Made by a program: the position numbers and the translations under genes. The notes under the pieces were generated by a model. The model ran no database searches. It worked only from the letters and a program-made list of their open reading frames with translations, and was not told the origin of the DNA. This document shows, in pieces, positions 57,882-64,000 of a DNA stretch of 64,000 bases (positions are counted from its first letter, which is position 1; each line of letters opens with the position of its first letter). This stretch comes from Malania oleifera (taxonomy: Eukaryota; Streptophyta; Magnoliopsida; Santalales; Ximeniaceae): the NCBI RefSeq assembly GCF_029873635.1, contig NC_080422.1:5436001-5500000 (forward strand). The letters are read 5' to 3'.

Positions 57882-58917
57882 ATTTATGTTCACAACATAC
57901 AATATTCACAATCAACCCATGCTCACCATCAAACAATGTTCACAGCCAAGCAGTATTCACAAGCAGACATCATCCACACCCAATCAGTATTCACAACTAG
58001 ATAGTACTCATATCCAGACAGCTTTAACAAGTAGACGGTATTCACCACCGTACAATATTTACAACCTTATAATTAAGAAGAATTATTTTCTTGCCACACG
58101 ATTTTTCCCAATTATGATTTATAATCAAAACCAATCATTTTTAAACACCTAATCTATTTAGAAAATCATACTATAATTATATGGTTCCTATACTCGAAAA
58201 TAACTTATTCAAATTAAATAAAAAGTTTGGTATAATTTTATTCCCCTTACCTACTCCTCGAAATTCTGCCCAAATCGGACGGAAAAACAGAATCATGTAT
58301 TCCAAAAATCCCTAATTTAATCAGTTCAACCCTAAAATATTTATCATTTAACATCTCCTAAGTCCACACACTTCCAATAATTAATTTAATATTAAAAATA
58401 TCATACTTACCCTAATTTTGGAGTGGTGCCCAAGAACTCCAAATCAAGTTTCTACTCCGGCTAACTTGGAGAGAAACGCCCCAAGAACCTCGTGGTGGTT
58501 TTCGATCGTCGAATCGGGTTAACTCCGGGCCAAAATCGAAGAGAAGGTGGTAGAGTTGAACCCTAGAGAGAGAGAGAGAGAGAGCGAGAGGAGAGAGAAA
58601 TTTCACACTAAAAATGGATCCAACCCTCTTTATAAACTAGGGTTCATCGACGAACCCAATAAGCACATTCATCGACAAGAACATCGGGTTCGTCAATGAA
58701 GCGTTTAAAAACCTGAGTTTTCCCTGCTCTCAGTAATTCCTCGTCGACAAGACATGTGTATTCGTCGACGAGACCAAGAAGGACATTCATCGACGAAGAA
58801 AACAAGTTTGTCAACGAGTCCCTTTTTGATGCCCTTTTTAAATTTCTTTTCTCTTTATTTATTTTTCCTTTACTTTTATTTATTTTTCTTTTATTTTCCT
58901 GGGTTCAGGTTATTACA

Positions 58918-58930
58918 TTCTTCCCCTTTA
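58918..58930 (-). other. Tekay polypurine tract
   Basis: The minus strand reads TAAAGGGGAAGAA immediately before LTR start TGTAATAACC. Confidence 0.9.
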
Positions 58931-58998
58931 CGAAATTTCGTCCTCGAAATTCGTTAACCAACATATATTATATCACACATTTTAAACATTTCAATCCA

Positions 58999-60123
58999 TT
59001 ATAGCATGTGAATAATTGCATCACCCAGCATCAAATGAAACTTATTATTTATCTCAAACATAAACACGTTACCTGTACCTCTAGCAGTATCTGTCATAGC
59101 TAAGGCAAGTGTGTAGACACACACTGGTATGCCTCGTGGCATCGGGTTATTTCCCTGATTTTGATCTAAAGCAGGTGCGTTGTTTGGCGGTCCCTGGTTT
59201 TGACCTAGCGGTTCATGACAATCCTGAGCTATGTAGCCGTACTTGCCACATCGGTAACACATAGGACCCCTACCTCGACATTCTCCCTAATCCCTCCTAT
59301 TACACCTCGCATAGTAAGAGGGTTTTGAATTACCCCGATGGCCTTGATCACTCCTAACTGGCCTCTGACCCCCAGTGTCTCTGTCTCCCCTCCATGGACC
59401 CTGCCTGACATTAGCATAAGAGCTGGGAGAAATAGGTCTCTTCCTATGCTCTGACATCTCTACACCTCCTTGCAAACTCAACTCTGCAGCAGTGACTTCA
59501 TCCACCAATTCTAAAAAGTTCTCTATCTGTAAGCATGCCACATACTCGTGGATTTTTTGTTTCAAGCCCCTTTCTAACCACCTCGCCTTTTGATATTCAT
59601 CTAGGACCATGAAAGGAGTGAAGCGAGAAAGCTCCACGAACTTAGTAGCGTACTGTTGCATAGTGAGATGCCCCTGTGTCAAGTTGAAGAATTCCTCCGC
59701 CTTTGCATTCCTAGTGGTGGCAGAAAAATACCGGTCATACAATACCTCCTTGAAACACTTTCATGTCATAACAGTAGGTACTGTTTGCTGCTCTTCCAAC
59801 AGCTTCACTGCCAGCCACCAGTACACGACCTCTCCTATTAGTTTAAAAGTGGCGAAGAGAACTTTCTGTTTCTCAGTGCAATCCAGCACTGTCAGTATCT
59901 TCCCCATCTCCTGTACCCAATTCTCAGCTATGATTGTGTCAGCACCTCCCGCAAAAGAAGAGGGTTTTAGGTGGGTGAATTGATCAATCAAACAACCCTA
60001 GTTCACTAGTGGGTAGCTCGATCCCTCGGGTTCCCACCTCATCTCTTCCCTGACCTGAAGAACTATACCTCGCAATAGTTGAGAGGTTTCAATCTCATCT
60101 CCGCTAGAAATAAATTCGGGTAT
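58999..60123 (-). pseudogene. Tekay gag with zinc knuckle, broken; pol deleted
   Basis: The minus order is an N-terminal part (about 60123-59991); the capsid start with THLKPSSFAGGADTIIAENW (59991-59761); the capsid core with [20 protein letters not shown] and [17 protein letters not shown] (59742-59450); and a zinc knuckle, CYRCGKYGYIAQDC (59262 on), where the usual His is Tyr. It then has a few residues resembling the protease start and reaches the PPT at 58930. All of protease, RT, RNase H and integrase is missing. Two frameshifts and stops separate the blocks. The 5' end is cut by the Cassandra insertion and the junction with the outer LTR. Confidence 0.87.
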
Positions 60124-60286
60124 TGTAACGCCCCAACCTGGGTTTGCTAGGGAGCACTGCGTCTCTTCTCCTCCACCTGGACCAAACAACAAGGGGCGGA
60201 CCTTATCGGACTAATGACTGGCCCCAGAAACCAACACATGTCCTTTTCAGTGTGTTTTTGTCCTCACTCACATAATTCCTGAGAAA

Positions 60287-60357
60287 ACTTCCCAGGTGGT
60301 CACCCATCCCAAGATTGCTCCAAGTCAAGCACACTTAACTATGAAGTTTTTATGGGA
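60287..60357 (-). promoter_or_regulatory. 5S rRNA-like Pol III promoter segment, Cassandra 3' LTR
   Basis: The minus strand reads GTTAAGTGTGCTTGACTTGG, then GGGATGGGTGACCACCTGGG and AAGT, matching the internal promoter part of plant 5S rRNA (GTTAAGCGTGCTTGGGCGAG...GGATGGGTGACC..CTGGGAAGT). In Cassandra this region can recruit TFIIIA and Pol III. Confidence 0.9.
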
Positions 60358-60442
60358 AGGCTCCCGAAAAGAAATGTGCATCTTGTTGATATAGGTAGTA
60401 ACATCTAATCTTTTTAAGTCTTTTCATCCATGGGGTATCACA

Positions 60443-60455
60443 TTCTCCCCCACTT
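60443..60455 (-). other. Cassandra polypurine tract
   Basis: Minus strand: AAGTGGGGGAGAA, directly before LTR start TGTGATACC. Confidence 0.9.
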
Positions 60456-60537
60456 ATAGAACGCAACATTCTTGTTGCGAACTCACATTTCCAAACCCAG
60501 GCGATGTGAATCTCATCACACTTCCAGCTGGGTGTTG

Positions 60538-60549
60538 GCTCTGATACCA
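60538..60549 (-). other. Cassandra primer-binding site
   Basis: Minus strand: TGGTATCAGAGC, the exact complement of the initiator-Met tRNA 3' end, two bases from the 5' LTR. Confidence 0.93.
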
Positions 60550-60714
60550 TTTATAACGCCCCAACCTGGGTCTGTTAGGGAGCACTACGTCTCTCCTCCT
60601 CCACCTGGACCAGACAATAGGGGTCGGACCTTATCGGACTAATGACTGGCCCCACAAACCAACGCGTGTCCTTTTCAGTGTGTTTTTTTCCTCACTAACA
60701 CAATTCTTGAGAAA

Positions 60715-60785
60715 ACTTCCCAGGTGGTCACCTATCCCAAGATTGCTCCAAGCCAAGCATGCTTAATTATGAAGTTTTTATGGGA
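60715..60785 (-). promoter_or_regulatory. 5S rRNA-like Pol III promoter segment, Cassandra 5' LTR
   Basis: This is the second copy of the 5S-like block: ATTAAGCATGCTTGG, then GGGATAGGTGACCACCTGGG and AAGT on the minus strand. Compared with 5S rRNA it has a GGATGGG to GGATAGG change in the box C region. Confidence 0.88.
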
Positions 60786-60870
60786 ATGCTTCTGAAAAGA
60801 AAGGTGCACCTTGTTGATATGGGTAGTAACATCTAATCTTTTTAAATCTTTTCATCCATGAGGTATCATA

Positions 60871-61612
60871 GGTATATTTTATGAAAATAAACTAACATAA
60901 TTAAATTTTATGAAAAAGAATTAACATAATTAGACTTACTTTCCTTTACTTAATCTTGTGAAAAGGTCACAATGAATATCTCTGAAAATGAAATCAGAAT
61001 GAGTGAGTGAGTGAGAATTTTAAGTATAACAAAAGTTTTCCCTCCACCACTAATTCTTTCACTCACTAATCTTTCTCTTCCTATGGAAAATTTTTGTGAA
61101 AAATAAAGGTTGAGAGTTTCGTGTTTATAGGCAAATTTTGAAGAGGAAAATTAAATTTTCAAGAGTGTGGGTGGAGAGGTGAAATTTTAAAATTTTTTAA
61201 AAAAGTTGATGGGGTATGTGAGGAAAAGGGGATATGGGAAGACATTATTACAATTGGGTTGCCGACACTCCCCCCTTTTTATTTATTAATTATTTTTAAT
61301 TAATTAATTAATTTTTTTGAAGTTATTGATGTTTTCTTTATATATATATATATATATATATATTATCATTCATTTATGCAATGCATGCAGATCAAAATAA
61401 TTTATTTATACGTATTTACATATATGCATACCAACTGTGTCTATTCTGTTTATCTTATGAAATTCCATTTTGATCAGACCGACCTCCAAGGAGTGACTGA
61501 ACTTCATTGGTCTTTGAGCACTCACTTAAACAAGATTTTTCTGAAACATTAAATATGAAATCAAATATCTTAACAGAGAAATACCCCCGTATTGACCATC
61601 TTATTATTATAC
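60871..61612 (-). mobile_element. Gypsy 5' LTR remnant, partner of 52632-56807
   Basis: It is collinear with 56085-56807 (for example tttcactcactaat, ttctcttccta, 'gacattattacaattgggtt', 'ccgacactc', and the ccgacctcca-like block), including the TATA region. It extends about 30 bp further right, to an uncertain LTR start near 61612. The U5/R part is missing on the left, where it meets gag sequence and the Cassandra insertion. Confidence 0.65.
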
Positions 61613-62689
61613 TAGGGTAGTGCATGAAAGTAAATAAGCAGTTAATGTTTACATATATTATATTATTATGTTTTATATTTTTGGGTCATCATATTCTACC
61701 TAATGATTTTTGGTACCATTACATTGATATGATGTGAGACTTCATGACATATTGTCTTAGTGGGGATATTCTTGACAAATTAAAGTGTCGTACCATTGAT
61801 ATGATGTGATACCATATTGTCTCACTAGGGGGTATTCTTGACAAATTAAAGTGGGGGATAATTCTCTTTGTGTTTGTCGGTATTTAATCCTCCGATAAAG
61901 TTCAGAAAACACTTGAACTATATTGGTCCATTCCTCAGGGAAATTTCTAACATTCTTAAGATTGATTTCATATAGTTTGTGACTCTAGCATCTATAAGAC
62001 AAATTAATTTTATATTCCTAAATTTTGAATAATTTTACATTAAAAATTATTTATGTAATTTAAATTATTCTAGGATTACTCAAAATCAATAATAATATAA
62101 AAATATAATTGGTTATTTAAAATATGATGTGATTAGGCTATCTAATCTAATAATCTGGGAATATGATTGATTGGCTAAAAATGCCTTATATATAATATGA
62201 TTAACTATTTGGTTTTTATGATCTAAATGTTCGGAATTTTTCAATTTTTACTTTCTCAACTCTCAAGGGTATAAATATTTGATAAAATTAATAAAAATTA
62301 CATAAATTAAAGTTTTTACATTTTATATAAATAAATATTTTATTATGATTATTAAATTAATAAATATCTAAAAACAATATCATTTATTGTTATACAAAAG
62401 TAAAGCGTATTATTTTAATTTTAACAACTTTCATGTTGGGTTTTTTGGTCATTTTTTATCTTTTTATTAAGGAAAAAATTGGGAAATACCTCATGAGTTT
62501 CCACCTTATTTTCTTTTACTTTTCTTTTCCCATGTAAAATTTTTGATCCAAACGAACCCTTAAAAACTCTATAAAAAGAGTTAAAAATTGACTTCTAAGA
62601 GTTGAATAAATAGTTTATCAAACATATTCGATCCAGTTTTAACTTTAGAAATAAAAAGTTGAGGCAAGTGGAGGACCAAACTCATGGAT
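61613..62689. other. AT-rich low-copy DNA
   Basis: No gene is recognised. A poorly conserved pair, gggttttttgg (62436) and ccaaacgaaccc (62550), resembles the Tourist MITE termini at 15615 but lacks a clear TSD. Confidence 0.5.
61713..61857. repeat. Diverged tandem duplication, ~70 bp unit
   Basis: Both units contain cattgatatgatgtga, atattgtct and tattcttgacaaattaaagtg. Confidence 0.75.
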
Positions 62690-62882
62690 GGTAATGGAGA
62701 TGTGTCCCGAAAGTCGGGTTAGCCGAACATCCAACTGATGCACAAAAGTCGTGTCCGCATCTGAACTTTACCCTGATCAGCGGGACCTGAGGGTAGAGAA
62801 TATTGATCTGTAGGTTTGGTGCCGCACCAGAGGATTTGAAGGGCTCGTTGGTGGCTGAAATTCTTATGTAATAAAAAAAAAA
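62690..62882 (+). other. GC-richer segment ending in oligo(A)
   Basis: A ~190-bp island of balanced composition in AT-rich DNA ends in gtaataaaaaaaaaa. It could be the 3' end of a LINE or a retroposed transcript. No domain or TSD is identifiable, and the opposite-strand frames match nothing I know. Confidence 0.35.
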
Positions 62883-63885
62883 TTCCATGTTTGATTCTAT
62901 CATACAAATGCTAAAAAAAATTAACTACTAGACCGTTTAATGCTTGAACAGTTCACTTATTTAATTAATGAATTAATTAATACATAATATCTATTTATAG
63001 ATTATTAAAATTAAACAAAAGCCCCCTAAATATGTAATATTAGATGAATAAATATAATAGTCATATTTTTTTATCGATTAATTGTTTAAAGATTGGCAAT
63101 TTTTAAAAAAAGACTGAACCAATTTTGTTATTTAATCTAAATGATAAAATAGTCAAAGACTGAAGACTGAGTATTCAATTCACTAAATTATATATGTAAA
63201 AATTAAATAAGATGTTGTCTTTACCAGTAAAATCACGTGTTAACTTTAATTTAAAAGTAAACAATTTTAAACTATAACCACCAATGAAATATTTTCTATA
63301 CTAAATAAAAAATGCAAAAAAAATATAATGACCAATAATAGTATTTGCCACTATTGGAAAAATAAGTTAATTAGTCAATAATAATCATATTTTTCTAGAA
63401 GAAATGGTCATTTACTTTCTCAATAATTTTTTGGGCATTGTTTTATTCAACAATTCAATTAATACAACTTTCTAATTTTAAGATTTTAGTAATGAAATAT
63501 ATATATTTTGTTAAAAAAAAATTATGTTAAAAAATGAATACATTAATTAATTTAAAAATTAAAGTAATAATTTATGAATATATTTCATATTTAAAATTAA
63601 TGAACCGTGTGGTCTACGGGTCTACTAGTATTTTTATTTTTTGAATTCTTCATCATAGATTCATAGAGAGGTAAAAAAAAGAAAAAAGAGTTAATCGGAC
63701 GGTCCAGAACCATTATTTGAAAGAAGAATGGTTGATGAGACAACGAGAATGAAAGAAGGTGCTGGCATTGACCGCTTTTAATTAATTAAAAATAAAAATA
63801 GATGTAAAACCCAGAAACGGATCTACGAACTGTGTAGCCAGTGTGTTATCTCCATCGGCGGAGACTACAATATCCACACCTCGGT
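62883..63885. other. AT-rich low-copy DNA
   Basis: Sequence is typical of intergenic DNA; composition becomes less AT-rich after 63690. No element border was recognised. Confidence 0.5.
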
Positions 63886-63935
63886 CTCTCTCTCTCTCTC
63901 CCTCTCTCTCTCTCTCTATCTGTCTCTCTCTCTCT
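63886..63935. repeat. (CT)n microsatellite
   Basis: CT-rich run interrupted by single bases, about 50 bp. Confidence 0.9.
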
Positions 63936-64000
63936 CCATATATATGCAAGTCAAAGCGACGGGTGGCCTCAGAAGCCAATAAAGCCTCTCTCCGATTCCT
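63936..64000 (+). promoter_or_regulatory. Possible core promoter of a gene beyond the right edge
   Basis: A TATA-like CATATATATGCAAG (63937-63950) follows the CT tract. Downstream the sequence turns GC-richer (cgacgggtggcctcagaagc) with further CT-rich text. Plant promoters often have a pyrimidine patch next to the TATA box and a CT-rich 5' leader. No start codon context is seen before the window ends. Confidence 0.3.

Larger units (their letters stand above)
56808..58917 (-). mobile_element. Tekay-lineage gypsy 3' LTR, minus strand
   Basis: The minus-strand LTR is TGTAATAACCTGAACCC...GGCGTGACA, 2,110 bp. A PPT abuts its start (58918-58930), preceded by the aggacgaaatttcg context usual in Tekay elements. 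A minus-strand TATA (GTTTATAAAG) is near 58630. U3 (58645-58825) is rich in GTCGAC-type palindromes. Confidence 0.9.
60124..60870 (-). mobile_element. Cassandra-type TRIM retrotransposon, complete, TSD GGTAT
   Basis: Two 319-bp LTRs (60124-60442 and 60552-60870) flank a 109-bp interior with a PBS and a PPT. A perfect TSD GGTAT lies at 60119-60123 and 60871-60875. The minus-strand LTR is TGTGATACCCC...GGGGCGTTACA. Both LTRs contain 5S rRNA-like sequence, the hallmark of Cassandra elements, which are non-coding and depend on proteins supplied by other retrotransposons. The two LTRs differ by scattered substitutions and the 5' LTR's last CA is TA, so it is not very recent. Confidence 0.95.

Noticed and set aside
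60124..60870. A 5S rRNA gene
   Set aside because: Only the internal promoter half resembles 5S rRNA, it is diverged and present once in each 319-bp LTR of a TRIM with PBS, PPT and TSD.

Overview
This is flowering-plant nuclear DNA, probably from a eudicot. It is AT-rich, has plant-type Ty1/copia and Ty3/gypsy lineages (SIRE, Tork, Athila, Tat, Tekay), a Cassandra TRIM, a tRNA-derived SINE and Tourist- and hAT-type MITEs. I find no intact host gene and no autonomous transposon. The window is a pile of nested, mostly decayed retroelements, resolved from LTR ends, target-site duplications (TSDs), primer-binding sites (PBS), polypurine tracts (PPT) and protein remnants. The species cannot be told from the sequence.

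Layout. 1-10054: a + strand SIRE-type copia 3' end (RNase H tail, PPT, LTR). Its LTR holds three successively nested gypsy solo LTRs (1846-8715, 4003-8370, 6193-8099), and another gypsy LTR (1-551) sits in its RNase H. 10409-14929: a SINE, then a deleted Tat-lineage gypsy element (3' LTR, two minisatellites, a fragment of a pentatricopeptide-repeat gene, gag) bounded on the right by a second copy of its left flank. 14930-16384: low-copy DNA with an exon-like segment and a Tourist MITE. 16385-36555: a minus-strand Tork-type copia element (LTRs 16430-17002 and 35963-36555) carrying an Athila element (17053-24566, TSD CATAA) and a SIRE element (25007-34316), the latter filled by Tekay remnants (26411-32150).

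36556-38041: low-copy DNA with a 530-bp hAT MITE. 38042-52363: a SIRE solo LTR holding a 12.1-kb minus-strand Athila element (38089-50196, perfect TSD TTAGG), itself holding a second Athila element, an Athila solo LTR (TSD GCCGT) and a small SIRE solo LTR. 52632-61612: a gypsy element whose left LTR holds a + strand solo LTR (53027-55313) and a Tekay element with gag (56808-60123); a Cassandra element (60124-60870, TSD GGTAT) lies at the junction. 61613-64000: AT-rich low-copy DNA ending in a CT-rich, TATA-containing stretch that may be the promoter of a gene beyond the right edge.

No pathway is encoded. Gag, integrase, RT and RNase H remnants all carry stops, frameshifts, truncations or catalytic substitutions. 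The best leads are: a reiterated GTCGAC-centred U3 module shared by copia and gypsy LTRs; a conserved 8-9-8 stem-loop in gypsy LTR leaders; the PPR fragment and minisatellites in the Tat derivative; a Tork LTR bearing both PPT and PBS; a 3' non-coding region shared by Athila elements with unlike LTRs; and the orphan exon-like segment at 15203-15310.
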